DNA of 64,000 bases from Deltaproteobacteria bacterium. Its GTDB lineage: Bacteria; Desulfobacterota; GWC2-55-46. Each line of letters starts with the position of its first letter. The stretch's first letter is position 1. The stretch covers positions 37,393 through 101,392 of the forward strand of contig JAIOIE010000020.1 in NCBI GenBank assembly GCA_019912665.1, read 5' to 3'. This document shows, one piece after another, positions 1 through 8,567 of the stretch. A program made the position numbers and the translations under genes. The notes beneath the pieces were generated by a model. The model saw only the letters and a list, made by a program, of their open reading frames with translations, was not told the DNA's origin and ran no database searches.

Positions 1-1
1 C

Positions 2-1408
2 ATGTGGTGGAACAACGTCGAGACCAAGCCCGGCGCCGGCTACCCCCTCACCTGGGAAGACCAGGAGAGGTACAGGGGCGGCTGGGAGGTCTCGGGCGGC
101 AACCTGAGGCTAAAGCTCCTCAAGGGCCCCGGCAAGATAAGGACGCTGGCGAACATATTCTTCCAGCCCAACCTGCCGACGATAGACGACTACTACGAGC
201 CGTTCACCTATGATTATCAGAACCTCTTCAACGCGCCGGCCGGCGATGACCAGCCCGTTGCGAGGCCGAAGTCGCTCATCACCGGCGACTTCATGGAAAA
301 GATAATCATGGGCCCGAACTGGGACGACGACATGGGTGGATCGCCGCTTTACGCGGCGAACGACCCGAACCTCAAGGGGCTTTCGGAGTCGCAGAAGGAG
401 ATGCTCACCAAGTTCCACAAGCTCTTCTTCTTCTACCTCCCGAGGATCTGCAACCACTGCCTAAACCCGGCTTGCGTGGCCTCCTGCCCGTCAGGCGCCA
501 TCTACAAGAGGGGAGAGGACGGCATAGTCCTTATCGACCAGGACACCTGCCGCGCCTGGAGGTTCTGCGTGAGCGCCTGCCCGTACAAGAAGCCCTACTA
601 CAACTGGGCGAACGGGAAGAGCGAGAAGTGTATCTTCTGCTATCCGAGGACCGAGACCGGCCAGCCGAACGCCTGCGCGCACGCGTGCACCGGCAGGATC
701 AGGTTCGTTGGAGTGCTCTTCTATGACGCCGACAGGATAGAGGAAGTCGCGAAGACCCCGGACGAGAGGCTCGTGGACGCGATGAGGGACATAATCCTCG
801 ACCCGAACGACCCGAGGGTCATCGAAGAGGCCAAGAAGCAGGGCATCGACGAGAACTGGATAGTCGCAGCCCAGAACTCGCCGGCCTACAACCTCTTCAA
901 GAAGTGGAGGATAGCGCTCCCGAACCATCCGGAGTTCAGGACGGTGCCGATGAACTTCTATCTGCCGCCGCTCTCTCCGGTCCTCCACAGCGCGAAGGCC
1001 GACAACGGCGGCCTCTTCGACTCCGAGTCCGTCGAGTTCTTCTACTCGCTGGACAAGATGAGGATACCCGTAAGGTACATGGCGAACCTCCTTTCCGCCG
1101 GCAACGAGCAGGTGGTCATCGAGTCGCTGAAGAAGCAGATGGCCGTAAGGCTCTGGGTGCGCCAGCAGAGGGTTGGCGACGTGGGCGAAAGCGCCGCGAA
1201 GGCGGCCCTTTCCTCAGTAGGCCTCACGCCTGAGGACGCGTTCGAGATATACAAGCTCGTCTCGCTCGCCACGTTCCAGGAGAGGTTCGTGATACCCGAG
1301 ACCCACCGCGAGACGCAGTCCACCATCGACCCCAGGACCATGTACGAGAAGAGGGGCACGGTCGGCTTCGGCGCGAAGAAGCAGGAAATCGTATCGAGGC
1401 AGTGGTAA
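2..1408 (+). CDS. narH: Respiratory nitrate reductase beta subunit, 5'-truncated by the window edge
   Basis: Iron-sulfur electron-transfer subunit that carries electrons from the NarI cytochrome b to the NarG molybdenum site. The visible 468 residues begin about 40 residues into a normal NarH, so the first N-terminal Cys cluster lies outside the window. Visible cluster motifs, numbered from the first visible Met, are C150/C153/C158/C162, then C183-x2-W186-x2-C189-x3-C193, then C210/C213/C225/C229. The Trp in place of a Cys at 186 is the NarH hallmark for a [3Fe-4S] centre, which argues against a simple ferredoxin-type subunit. The next gene, narJ, follows after 9 bp, so this is the distal part of a narGHJI operon. 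The Met at position 2 is internal and not the true start. Nitrite oxidoreductase beta subunits are related, but narJ and narI directly downstream favour a reductase. Confidence 0.95.
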   Translation: MWWNNVETKPGAGYPLTWEDQERYRGGWEVSGGNLRLKLLKGPGKIRTLANIFFQPNLPTIDDYYEPFTYDYQNLFNAPAGDDQPVARPKSLITGDFMEKIIMGPNWDDDMGGSPLYAANDPNLKGLSESQKEMLTKFHKLFFFYLPRICNHCLNPACVASCPSGAIYKRGEDGIVLIDQDTCRAWRFCVSACPYKKPYYNWANGKSEKCIFCYPRTETGQPNACAHACTGRIRFVGVLFYDADRIEEVAKTPDERLVDAMRDIILDPNDPRVIEEAKKQGIDENWIVAAQNSPAYNLFKKWRIALPNHPEFRTVPMNFYLPPLSPVLHSAKADNGGLFDSESVEFFYSLDKMRIPVRYMANLLSAGNEQVVIESLKKQMAVRLWVRQQRVGDVGESAAKAALSSVGLTPEDAFEIYKLVSLATFQERFVIPETHRETQSTIDPRTMYEKRGTVGFGAKKQEIVSRQW

Positions 1409-1417
1409 AGGGAAGCG

Positions 1418-1960
1418 ATGGCAACGAAGCACCTGTATACGCATCTGGCCGGGCTGCTTGAGTATCCCGGAGAGGATATAAAGCTCAGGACCGAGGAGTG
1501 CATCAAGGCTCTCGAAGGGTTTGAGAAATATCCTCCCGAGGCGCTCGATGAGATGAAGAAGTTTCAGAAGGACCTGGAGCACATCCCCCTGGACGACCTC
1601 CGGGGGGTGTACTCCTACACCTTCGAGCTCACGAGCGACTTCACGCTGGACATGGGATACCACATCTATGACGGCTTCAGGAGATCAAGCAGCCTTGCCA
1701 CCATCAAGGGCATGTACGCGCAGAACGGCTTCCCTCTCGATGAGTATTCGAAGGGCGAACTCCCCGACCATCTCCCGGTCATCCTCTACTTTCTCGGCTT
1801 CACGGAAAATGAGGAACTCGTAAAGGACTTCCGGGAGAGCTTCCTCGTAAGGGCGATGGAGAAGCTCCAGAAGAACTTCGAGAAGAACAGAAAGAATCTT
1901 TACTGGCACCTCATCAATGCCGTCTACAGAATTATAGATAAAGACGTAAAAGGAGGCTAA
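1418..1960 (+). CDS. narJ: Nitrate reductase assembly chaperone (NarJ/TorD family)
   Basis: Cytoplasmic chaperone needed for molybdenum cofactor insertion into NarG and for membrane attachment of NarGH. The 180-residue all-helical protein fits the family size. The segment ELPDHLPVILYFLG near residues 108-121 matches the conserved NarJ signature. It starts at ATG 1418, 9 bp after narH, and ends 2 bp before narI, so it is translated from the same message. Identification rests on the motif and its place between narH and narI. Confidence 0.93.
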   Translation: MATKHLYTHLAGLLEYPGEDIKLRTEECIKALEGFEKYPPEALDEMKKFQKDLEHIPLDDLRGVYSYTFELTSDFTLDMGYHIYDGFRRSSSLATIKGMYAQNGFPLDEYSKGELPDHLPVILYFLGFTENEELVKDFRESFLVRAMEKLQKNFEKNRKNLYWHLINAVYRIIDKDVKGG

Positions 1961-1962
1961 GA

Positions 1963-2661
1963 ATGGACAACGTCCTATTCGGCGTGATGCCGTACATCCT
2001 GTTGATGACGGCTATCGTCGGCGCAATCTGGAGATACAGAACCAACAAGTACTCGTGGTCTTCGCAGTCGTCGCAGTTCCTCGAGAACAAGACCCTCTTT
2101 TTCGGGTCGTTCCCCTGGCACTACGGCATAATAGTGGTGCTCCTTGGCCACATAATCGGGTTCTTCATCCCGAAGAGCATCCTTCTCTGGAACGCTGTGC
2201 CCTTGAGGCTCTACATACTCGAGCTCACGGCGCTTGCATTCGGCCTTCTTGCTCTCTTCGGCCTCCTCGCCCTCATCTACAGGAGGCTCACGAACAGCAG
2301 GGTAAAGGCCGTCACATCCGGGTGGGACGTGCTTGTGCTCATAATCCTTCTTATCCAGGTCCTCACTGGCGTGGGCACCGCCATCCTCTACAGGTGGGGC
2401 TCCAACTGGTTCGCAGCCTCGGCCGTGCCGTATCTCTGGTCGATAATCAAGCTGCAGCCCAACGTTGAGTACATTGCGGGCCTGCCCCTCATCACCAAGG
2501 CCCACATATTCAACGCCCTTATCTTCTTCGCGCTGATACCGTTCTCGAGGCTCGCTCACTTCGTGGTCATCAATCCCTACAAGTACCTCGTACGGCCCTA
2601 CCAGGTCGTAAGGTGGTACAGGAGGGGCGGACCGACCGTGAACGTGGTGCAGTACAAGTAA
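1963..2661 (+). CDS. narI: Respiratory nitrate reductase gamma subunit, di-heme cytochrome b
   Basis: Integral membrane quinol-oxidising subunit that anchors NarGH and passes electrons to NarH. The 232 residues form about five transmembrane helices. Candidate axial heme ligands are H53 and H63 in the second helix and H181 and H199 in the last, spaced as in characterised NarI. A strong ribosome site (AAAGGAGG) precedes ATG 1963. The gene is followed at once by a GC-rich terminator hairpin, so it closes the nar operon. Confidence 0.94.
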   Translation: MDNVLFGVMPYILLMTAIVGAIWRYRTNKYSWSSQSSQFLENKTLFFGSFPWHYGIIVVLLGHIIGFFIPKSILLWNAVPLRLYILELTALAFGLLALFGLLALIYRRLTNSRVKAVTSGWDVLVLIILLIQVLTGVGTAILYRWGSNWFAASAVPYLWSIIKLQPNVEYIAGLPLITKAHIFNALIFFALIPFSRLAHFVVINPYKYLVRPYQVVRWYRRGGPTVNVVQYK

Positions 2662-2668
2662 CACAGGG

Positions 2669-2700
2669 GCGGGCGGGCAGAAATGCCCGCCCGCTGTTTT
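2669..2700 (+). terminator. Rho-independent terminator after narI
   Basis: An 11-bp stem (GCGGGCGGGCA with its complement), a GAAA loop, then TGTTTT. It separates the nar operon from the transporter gene. Confidence 0.85.
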
Positions 2701-2784
2701 AGAAGGCCGTGCAAGCACTTTTGTGATAATACCTTTTTCTGCTTCGTTTTCTTCTGTTCTGAAATTCGATAAAGGAGAATCTGC

Positions 2785-4419
2785 ATGTCGAAAATAACAA
2801 GATGGGAGCCGGAAAACGAACAGTTCTGGCGCGAAACAGGCAGCAAGATCGGATGGACTACCTGCAGCGTAACGACCTTTTCGCTGATATTCTCGTTCGC
2901 AACGTGGTTCGTCATGAGCGCCGTGGTCGTCAGGCTTCCGAACATAGGCTTCAAGTTCACCACAATGGAGCTCTTCTGGCTCGCGGCCATACCGGGCCTC
3001 GCGTCCGGTATTCTCAGGCTGATACACTCTTTCTTCATTCCGGTTTTCGGTACAAGGCCGGTCGTAAGCATCGCGACGATAATAAAGCTGCTTCCGATGG
3101 TATGGCTCGGCTTCGCGGTGCAGGACCTCAACACGTCCTGGACGACCTTCATGATAATCGGTTTCCTTAGCGGCATGGGCGGCGGCGACTTCTCCTCTTA
3201 TATGCCGTCGACCAGCATATTCTTCCCCAAAAGGCTCCAGGGCCTCTCGCTGGGTATACAGGCCGGCATCGGGAACTTCGGTGTCAGCGTCGTTCAGTTC
3301 GTAACGCCCTGGATAGTGGGTTTCTCCCTAATCGGCGGCGCCTATGGCGCACCCCAGCTCTTCACTAAAATAGACGTGATCAAGGACGTTGCGGTCACGA
3401 AGGACGCTTCCGGAGTGGTAACCGATATCGTCTATAAGAACCCGGCATTTGCAAGCGCGGTTCTGGTAACAAAGAACGAAAGCGGAATGGTAAGCGACGT
3501 CGTGGTCCAGGAGACCGCAGCCACCAAGAACATGCAGGTCGATATCAAGAGGAACGACGCGGGAGTCGTAACCGACCTGACCCTTAAGAGGGTTATAAAG
3601 AAGGACATGTGGATCCAGAACGCCGCGTTCTGGTATGTCCCGTTCCTTATTCTTGCCTTCATCCTGAGCGTCATTTTCCTCAAGAGCATAGACCCGACCG
3701 CGCTCGGAATCAAGGGCAGCCCCTTCAAGAAGATGGGCGAGATATTCAGCTCGAAATACAGGGCGCGCGTGCATAACTGGAACTGCACCATAACCTACGT
3801 CGGATCATTCGGTTCGTTCGCCGGCTATGCCGCCGCCTTCCCGATGATGATCAAGGTCATCTACGGCGGCTTCGACGGAGCGCCGGACCCGCTCAAGTAC
3901 GCCTTCTTCGGTCCCCTTATCGGCGGCCTTTCCCGCGCCATCACAGGCGGTTTCTTCGACAAGATAGGCGGAAGCAAGGGCATGTTCTGGTGCTTCCTCG
4001 GCATGATCGGCGGCTGCTTGGCCCTCATTTTCGGCGGCTATCTTACGCCTACCGGGCTTGAGAAGTTCCCGATGTTCGTCTGGATAATGCTCTGGATATT
4101 CCTTATGACGGGTATCAATAACGCCGCGACCTTCAGGCAGTACCCGATAGTCTTCGCGTACTCGCCGACCCAGGGCGCGCAGATCATCGGCTGGACCGCG
4201 GCATGGGCGGCCTTCGGCCCGTTCATCGTCACCAGCCTTGTCGGCATGTCCATAACCAAGACCGGCAGCGCCGTTACCTACTTCTGGGGCGCTATAGCCT
4301 ATTACCTCTACTGCTTCATCATTAACTGGTGGTACTACACCAGGAAGGGCGCGGAGAGGTACGACTGGGGCAGCATGGGCGGCACCTGGTGGGATAAGGC
4401 CAAGAGCACCTGGCAGTAA
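2785..4419 (+). CDS. NarK-type nitrate/nitrite transporter (MFS) with a periplasmic repeat insert
   Basis: Major facilitator of the nitrate/nitrite porter family, expected to import nitrate or exchange it for nitrite next to the nar operon. The family signature is at residues 131-172 (GGGDFSS, then FFPKRLQG, then GNFGVSVVQF), and a second signature lies in the C-terminal half (GINNAATFRQYP). The 544 residues are longer than a typical NarK of about 460. The excess is an insert at roughly 193-275, between the fifth and sixth helices, containing three copies of a K-x-[DN]-x-[SA]-G-[VM]-V-[TS]-D unit at about 205, 229 and 255. By MFS topology this loop should face the periplasm. GGAG precedes ATG 2785. 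The gene lies 123 bp after narI and has its own terminator. Nitrate versus nitrite preference cannot be read from the sequence. Confidence 0.9.
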   Translation: MSKITRWEPENEQFWRETGSKIGWTTCSVTTFSLIFSFATWFVMSAVVVRLPNIGFKFTTMELFWLAAIPGLASGILRLIHSFFIPVFGTRPVVSIATIIKLLPMVWLGFAVQDLNTSWTTFMIIGFLSGMGGGDFSSYMPSTSIFFPKRLQGLSLGIQAGIGNFGVSVVQFVTPWIVGFSLIGGAYGAPQLFTKIDVIKDVAVTKDASGVVTDIVYKNPAFASAVLVTKNESGMVSDVVVQETAATKNMQVDIKRNDAGVVTDLTLKRVIKKDMWIQNAAFWYVPFLILAFILSVIFLKSIDPTALGIKGSPFKKMGEIFSSKYRARVHNWNCTITYVGSFGSFAGYAAAFPMMIKVIYGGFDGAPDPLKYAFFGPLIGGLSRAITGGFFDKIGGSKGMFWCFLGMIGGCLALIFGGYLTPTGLEKFPMFVWIMLWIFLMTGINNAATFRQYPIVFAYSPTQGAQIIGWTAAWAAFGPFIVTSLVGMSITKTGSAVTYFWGAIAYYLYCFIINWWYYTRKGAERYDWGSMGGTWWDKAKSTWQ

Positions 4420-4483
4420 GCTGACTAGCCCTGGCCAGTTCTCAGCCGCTGTTCGGCTGGACCGGGCCGGACGGCAGTTACGA

Positions 4484-4520
4484 GCATGGGGGAGGGTGTA
4501 TTCCTCCCCCATGCTTTTTT
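4484..4520 (+). terminator. Rho-independent terminator after the NarK-type gene
   Basis: A 12-bp perfect stem (GCATGGGGGAGG with its complement), a 7-nt loop and six T residues. Confidence 0.9.
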
Positions 4521-4617
4521 CTGTTAAGACACCGCTAATTGCCTCGGTCTTGCCTAAGATTTAGTCCTCTGGTTATAAGGGAATGTGGTAACATAAGTAT
4601 GAAAAGGAGGTAAGGAA

Positions 4618-4824
4618 GTGAGTTCTCTCGATTGGGCTCTGACTATCGGAGGCATCGCCTACGGGGTCCTCCTGATATTTGCGACTTTCATAAACAACAA
4701 GACGCTTGCAGCATTCAGGCTGGATGCCCTTTTCATGCGCACCCCCTCGGAGTCGACCAGGGGCATAAACCTTTTGGCAGGCCTCGCGCTTATCGGCTAT
4801 AACGTCTATACAATATTCTGGTAA
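4618..4824 (+). CDS. Small two-helix membrane protein of unknown function
   Basis: A 68-residue protein with a GTG start at 4618 preceded by a strong AAAAGGAGG site. Two hydrophobic segments (about residues 7-25 and 50-66) flank a short basic and polar stretch, suggesting a small inner-membrane hairpin. No family is recognised. It stands alone between the NarK-type terminator and the promoter of the next gene. Translation is supported mainly by the ribosome site and good codon use. Confidence 0.7.
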   Translation: MSSLDWALTIGGIAYGVLLIFATFINNKTLAAFRLDALFMRTPSESTRGINLLAGLALIGYNVYTIFW

Positions 4825-4947
4825 AACCGCTCCAGGCTGCTCTTCATAACAACGGGGTTTCCGGAATAAAAACTCCCGGCCTCTAACACTTGGAATGCCT
4901 TTGGCTGTAATCCCGTTCCCCATTCATCCATAGCTAATTTCGCCCGT

Positions 4948-4976
4948 TTGACGCCAGAGGACCGCTCCGATATAAT
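4948..4976 (+). promoter_or_regulatory. Sigma-70-type promoter for the cysteine-rich protein gene
   Basis: TTGACG, a 17-bp spacer, then TATAAT, ending 46 bp before the ATG at 5023. Confidence 0.7.
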
Positions 4977-5022
4977 TCCATCGGGGTTATTTTACCCATT
5001 AATTTCAAAAACGGAGGCTGCC

Positions 5023-5337
5023 ATGAGCAAGTACGACAGGCTGGACCGTTTCGGGGTGATGGTCATCGACAAGAGCGAATACGAGCGCAAACAGGCATAT
5101 GTGGTCAAAAACTGCAAATGCCCGGGCTGTCCCACCTATGTCGCGGGCGACGCCATGCCCGGATACTGTTTCCCTACGATAGGAACAAGCGACAGCATCA
5201 AATCGGAGAAGGATTGCATCTGCGGCATCTGCCCGGTATACAAGGAATACGAGCTCAACCATACTTTTTACTGTACGAGGTGCTCCCAGGTCTGCCAGGG
5301 GCTCAAGATCGAAGGCGCCGCGGCCCACGGGAACTGA
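5023..5337 (+). CDS. Small cysteine-rich protein, DUF2769-like
   Basis: A 104-residue cytoplasmic protein. ATG 5023 is chosen because it has an ACGGAGG site and lies just downstream of a good promoter; an in-frame upstream extension would start inside the -35 box. Two Cys clusters are visible: C-x-C-x2-C followed by PTY at about residues 28-35, and a C-terminal set (CICGICP, then YCTRCSQVC). This looks like a zinc or iron-sulfur binding protein. It resembles the uncharacterised DUF2769 family by the first cluster; the assignment is from memory and tentative. Function unknown. Confidence 0.75.
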   Translation: MSKYDRLDRFGVMVIDKSEYERKQAYVVKNCKCPGCPTYVAGDAMPGYCFPTIGTSDSIKSEKDCICGICPVYKEYELNHTFYCTRCSQVCQGLKIEGAAAHGN

Positions 5338-5608
5338 ACCTGTCCCGGAACATTTCCCTCAGGTCCTGATTCCCCGGCCTCCCGTTCCGGGGACCGGAGG
5401 GACATGGGCCGTCTTTGCATCATTGCGTCAATTATCCGGCAGCCGGTTTGACGCGCTCACCCACTTCCTATTGCCCTGATTTTTCGGGATTTTAGCGGAT
5501 TTGAAGGGCATTAAATTCCCTTTTAGTATGGACAAGCCCGCTCGGGTTGTAGTAAGATATAATACACCCAAATAACAGGGAAAAATCAATACTGAGGAGA
5601 GTTGTTAA
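5338..5608. other. Intergenic region without a recognised gene
   Basis: Contains a hairpin at about 5373-5395 (TCCCCGG with its complement) that lacks a T-run, and a TATAAT at 5558-5563 without a convincing -35 box. Nothing else recognised. Confidence 0.5.
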
Positions 5609-6112
5609 ATGGAGATCACCACCCCGGAACAGGCTAGCGCAGCTATCAAGAAGTGGCTTGAGGACAACCATCACGACGTAAAGGAAATAAAAGACGAGAA
5701 CGCAGTATTCCATTTCGAGATAGATTATCCGCTCGGCTCCATGAAGAAGCAGAGGGTGCTCCAGCCCAAGGAGTTCCCCGGCCTTATCGTGGTCCTGAAC
5801 GGAGTGAGCATAGCGAACGAGCACATGGAGAAGCTGAAGTGCATGAACCCCAACGACAGGGAAGCCTTCTACGGGGAGATAAGGAAGGACCTCCTCTTCC
5901 TCCAGAACAGCTACGACCTCAATATAGACGAGGCCGGAGTGGCGAAGCAGGTGCAGTTCTCCTATGAGTTCTACTACGACGCGCTCACGAAGACCAAGCT
6001 CTACGACGCGCTCCTACTTAACCACAGGACACTTCTTTACATCATAACGAAGTTCAACGATGAGTTCGGAATGCCCGTAATGCCCTCAAAAGGCGACGTA
6101 GGGCACGCCTGA
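5609..6112 (+). CDS. Conserved hypothetical protein, DUF2299-like
   Basis: A 167-residue soluble protein with a GAGGAG ribosome site before ATG 5609. It has an alternating strand/helix pattern with an acidic N-terminal helix and no membrane segment or signal peptide. It resembles the DUF2299 family, whose fold recalls secretion-chaperone-like proteins; this is tentative. It lies 35 bp upstream of a hemerythrin gene in the same direction, so the two may be co-transcribed. Confidence 0.65.
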   Translation: MEITTPEQASAAIKKWLEDNHHDVKEIKDENAVFHFEIDYPLGSMKKQRVLQPKEFPGLIVVLNGVSIANEHMEKLKCMNPNDREAFYGEIRKDLLFLQNSYDLNIDEAGVAKQVQFSYEFYYDALTKTKLYDALLLNHRTLLYIITKFNDEFGMPVMPSKGDVGHA

Positions 6113-6147
6113 GCCTGAACGGGGTTCCCCGAGACCCGGAGGTCCGA

Positions 6148-6960
6148 ATGGTTCCGCAGATGCTTGAGATAAAATACGAGTGCCAGCACAAGTCCTGTTA
6201 CGTGAACTGCAGGGAAGGCATCATATGCCTTGAAGAGGAGCTCTTCAACCAGCTTTCGGCCGCTTTCCCGGAAGAGGGCATCTTCAGGAGCCCGAAGGGC
6301 GCCTGCAGGATGGGCTTTTCGCAGCCGTTCAAGGTCTTAAGAATGCAGAGGCTCGGCGAGGGGCCGATAGAGGACGCTCCCTCGGCGCTGGACCCCTCGG
6401 ATAATCCCCTCCTCATCCTGGTCGAGGAGCACAAGGCCATAAACAGGAGCCTCGAAAAGGTCGAGGAGCACATAAAGAAGCGCGACCTGGACGCCCTCTG
6501 GGTTTCCACTAAGGAGCTGGAGAACGACCTGGTGCTCCACTCCGGCATCAAGGAGGAGGAGGTCCTCTTCGGCATGAGCAAGGGGCTCCTGCCTTTCGGC
6601 GAGACCCTGGTGGACATAATAAAGGAGGAGCACAGGGAGATAATCTCGCTTCTCCATAACTTCAGGGAGGCGCTCGAGATAAACGAGCTGAACGACGGCA
6701 TCATCGACTCCGTGATAGTGAGCCTCAGGGGGCATATAAGGAAAGAGGACCAGGAGTTCTTCGAGATCGTCGATAAGTGCCTGAACGACGAGATAAGGCC
6801 AAAGATAACCCTGGCCATGCGCGAGGTCGAGAGTAAGTTCGTTCGCGAAGAGGCGGGGGCCAGGAAGATGAATCCGAAGAGGGCCGCCATACAGGCCCAG
6901 TACGACGAGCAGGTCTCGGTGGTGAGGGAGGCGGGCTGCGATACCTGCTGCAACCACTGA
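6148..6960 (+). CDS. Hemerythrin HHE-domain protein with N- and C-terminal Cys residues
   Basis: A 270-residue cytoplasmic protein. Residues 1-80 hold Cys positions (QHKSCYVNC, then IICLE) and a basic segment. Residues about 85-225 form a hemerythrin-like four-helix domain with His/Glu motifs at EEHKAINR, LHSGIKEEEV, EEHREI and GHIRKEDQEF, fitting a non-heme di-iron site. The C-terminus carries CDTCCNH, a possible extra metal site. Related proteins bind O2 or take part in NO or iron-sulfur repair; here the nearby nitrate reductase makes NO or nitrite stress a plausible context. ATG 6148 is chosen for its CGGAGG site; M5 is an alternative. Confidence 0.85.
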   Translation: MVPQMLEIKYECQHKSCYVNCREGIICLEEELFNQLSAAFPEEGIFRSPKGACRMGFSQPFKVLRMQRLGEGPIEDAPSALDPSDNPLLILVEEHKAINRSLEKVEEHIKKRDLDALWVSTKELENDLVLHSGIKEEEVLFGMSKGLLPFGETLVDIIKEEHREIISLLHNFREALEINELNDGIIDSVIVSLRGHIRKEDQEFFEIVDKCLNDEIRPKITLAMREVESKFVREEAGARKMNPKRAAIQAQYDEQVSVVREAGCDTCCNH

Positions 6961-6965
6961 CGTCG

Positions 6966-7107
6966 GGCAAGCTCTAAAAACTGATCTTTTCCCCGGACTC
7001 TGTGTCAGGCCGGGAATAAAAATGCTCACATATTGTCATATATGCTCCGCTTTTTATTCCCGGCCTTCCTTGATTTGGTGAAAAATCTCCAATTTTTAGA
7101 GTTTGCC
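6966..7107 (+). repeat. Family A palindromic element, copy 1
   Basis: A 142-bp intergenic element. The ends GGCAAGCTCTAAAAA and GGCAAACTCTAAAAA (reverse complement) form a near-perfect terminal inverted repeat. The inner stem is GGCCGGGAATAAAAA with its full complement TTTTTATTCCCGGCC. The apical sequence is TGCTCACATATT-GT-CATATATGCTCCGC. It sits between the hemerythrin stop codon and a terminator. Four more copies occur at about 21124, 31700, 37783 and 53681, all in this orientation. Confidence 0.9.
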
Positions 7108-7130
7108 ATTGACTGAAATGGCATGGGCTT

Positions 7131-7164
7131 AAGGGGCAGCGATTTTTATCGCTGCCCCTTTTTT
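7131..7164 (+). terminator. Rho-independent terminator downstream of the hemerythrin gene and repeat A1
   Basis: A 12-bp stem (AAGGGGCAGCGA with its complement), a 6-nt loop and a run of six T on the + strand. The repeat element lies between the gene and this terminator. Confidence 0.85.
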
Positions 7165-7176
7165 GTTGAGACCGCG

Positions 7177-7557
7177 CTAGAGCGGTATATGGATATAGAC
7201 CACGTACAGCCACATGCAGATGAGAGAGGCTCCGAGCCAGCTTACGTATTTGAAGGCCCTCCGGCTCTTTGCGTGGACTATCTTGTGCTTGAGGAACATG
7301 ATGAAGAACGCGAGGGTCCAGCCGGATACGGACCAGAGGCTCAGGCCGAAGGTCGCGAAGGACATGACCGCGAGCACAAGGAGTATCCCGAACGAGATAA
7401 ACCCGTTTCCTTTGTGTATCTTCTTCTCCACCTTGCCCTTGCCTTTCACCATCTGGAGCCCGCTTATGAAGCTCGTTGTAGCGAGGACCATCCCGATGCT
7501 CGCCAGGAGCGTTGAGATGTTCGTGAAAGCTTCGAACAGTTCGAAAATTTCTTCCAT
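7177..7557 (-). CDS. Four-helix membrane protein of unknown function
   Basis: A 126-residue protein with four predicted transmembrane helices (about 13-34, 50-67, 72-89 and 103-122). His residues near the membrane edges (around 48, 90, 95 and 122) would permit heme binding as in small b-type cytochromes, but no recognised motif proves this. It lies 4 bp downstream of the beta-helix gene on the same strand, so the two form an operon. Family not recognised. Confidence 0.7.
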   Translation of the reverse strand: MEEIFELFEAFTNISTLLASIGMVLATTSFISGLQMVKGKGKVEKKIHKGNGFISFGILLVLAVMSFATFGLSLWSVSGWTLAFFIMFLKHKIVHAKSRRAFKYVSWLGASLICMWLYVVYIHIPL

Positions 7558-7561
7558 GCCC

Positions 7562-8389
7562 TTATTCCTTGTATACGGCCTTCAGGATGTTCTTCTGGGC
7601 CAGATATGAGACTATCCCTAAATATATAAGCACTATCGGGAGTATCAGGAAGAGGTTGGGGAGGGTAGTATTCTCTTCCAGCTCGTTGCCTTTCGACTCG
7701 CTCACCACTATGCCGTAGGTGTTCCTCAGGGTCTTGTTCCCGGTTATCCTGTTGTTGTTCGAGGAAAAGACCATGATGCCGTCCCACGTATTCAGGTTGA
7801 CCTCGTTTCCTGATATCTCGTTCCCGTTCGAATAGCTTATGAAAAAACCCTTGTCCTTGTTGAGGGTCGAGCTGTTCGACACGACCCTGTTTTCATCCGA
7901 CTTTTCCATGTAAAGCCCGTACTGGGCGTTGGAGCTGGATTCGTTCCAGCTGACTACCGAGCGGCTCGTGCCCGAGAGCATTATGCCGGTCCCGTTTTTG
8001 GTGAAGACGTTCCCGGTTACGGTCACATTGGAAGACCCGGAAACGAGTATGCCTGCGGCTTTCGAACCTGTGCCGGAGACCCCTGCGATGGTCACATCCG
8101 ATGTGCCGGATACCTTTATGGCGGGAAGGTCCGGCCTCTCAGCCTGGATAAGAACGGCTGCCGGGCCGTTACTGGAGCTGAGTGTGAGGGGTTTCATTAT
8201 TTCGACGTTCTCGATGTATACGCCGTCTTTGACGACTACGGCGTCGGACGGCGCCGCAGCGTCCACGGCCTCCTGTATGGATCTGTAGTCGCCAGGGACA
8301 TGCAGAGTGGCGGCCTGCATTGGGGCCGGCAGTAGGAACAGGATAGTCAGAAAAAAGGCAAGGAATGGCTTTGTCATATACCTGGACAT
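7562..8389 (-). CDS. NosD-like right-handed beta-helix protein, exported and membrane-tethered
   Basis: About 275 residues: a signal peptide (hydrophobic core FLAFFLTILFLLPAP, cleavage near AQA-type MQAA), then repeated short turns rich in G, N, S and V (for example ITGNKTLRNT and ISGNEVNLNT) typical of parallel beta-helix repeats of the NosD/carbohydrate-binding CASH type, then a C-terminal transmembrane segment at about residues 246-262. It therefore probably displays the beta-helix in the periplasm. The start is ambiguous: TTG 8395, ATG 8389 or ATG 8377, the last best matching a signal-peptide N-terminus. NosD proteins serve N2O reductase maturation, but no nosZ is visible here, so that role is not claimed. 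Confidence 0.75.
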   Translation of the reverse strand: MSRYMTKPFLAFFLTILFLLPAPMQAATLHVPGDYRSIQEAVDAAAPSDAVVVKDGVYIENVEIMKPLTLSSSNGPAAVLIQAERPDLPAIKVSGTSDVTIAGVSGTGSKAAGILVSGSSNVTVTGNVFTKNGTGIMLSGTSRSVVSWNESSSNAQYGLYMEKSDENRVVSNSSTLNKDKGFFISYSNGNEISGNEVNLNTWDGIMVFSSNNNRITGNKTLRNTYGIVVSESKGNELEENTTLPNLFLILPIVLIYLGIVSYLAQKNILKAVYKE

Positions 8390-8567
8390 AAGCAAAGAAT
8401 TCCGCCTGCACGGCGGGAAGCAGTGTTTACTGGAGATTCATAGCGTCAATATACCGTGGAATATATCAGAAACCCTGAGGGAAGTCTATTGGATTTGCTC
8501 GGGGCGCGGGGGTTTGACTATATGAAAATTAGAGGACGCCAGCAAAGTCCAGCATCTGATAAAAGTG

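Noticed and set aside
4948..5022. Upstream in-frame extension of the DUF2769-like gene
   Set aside because: Its TTG start is the -35 box of the predicted promoter, and ATG 5023 has a proper ribosome site.
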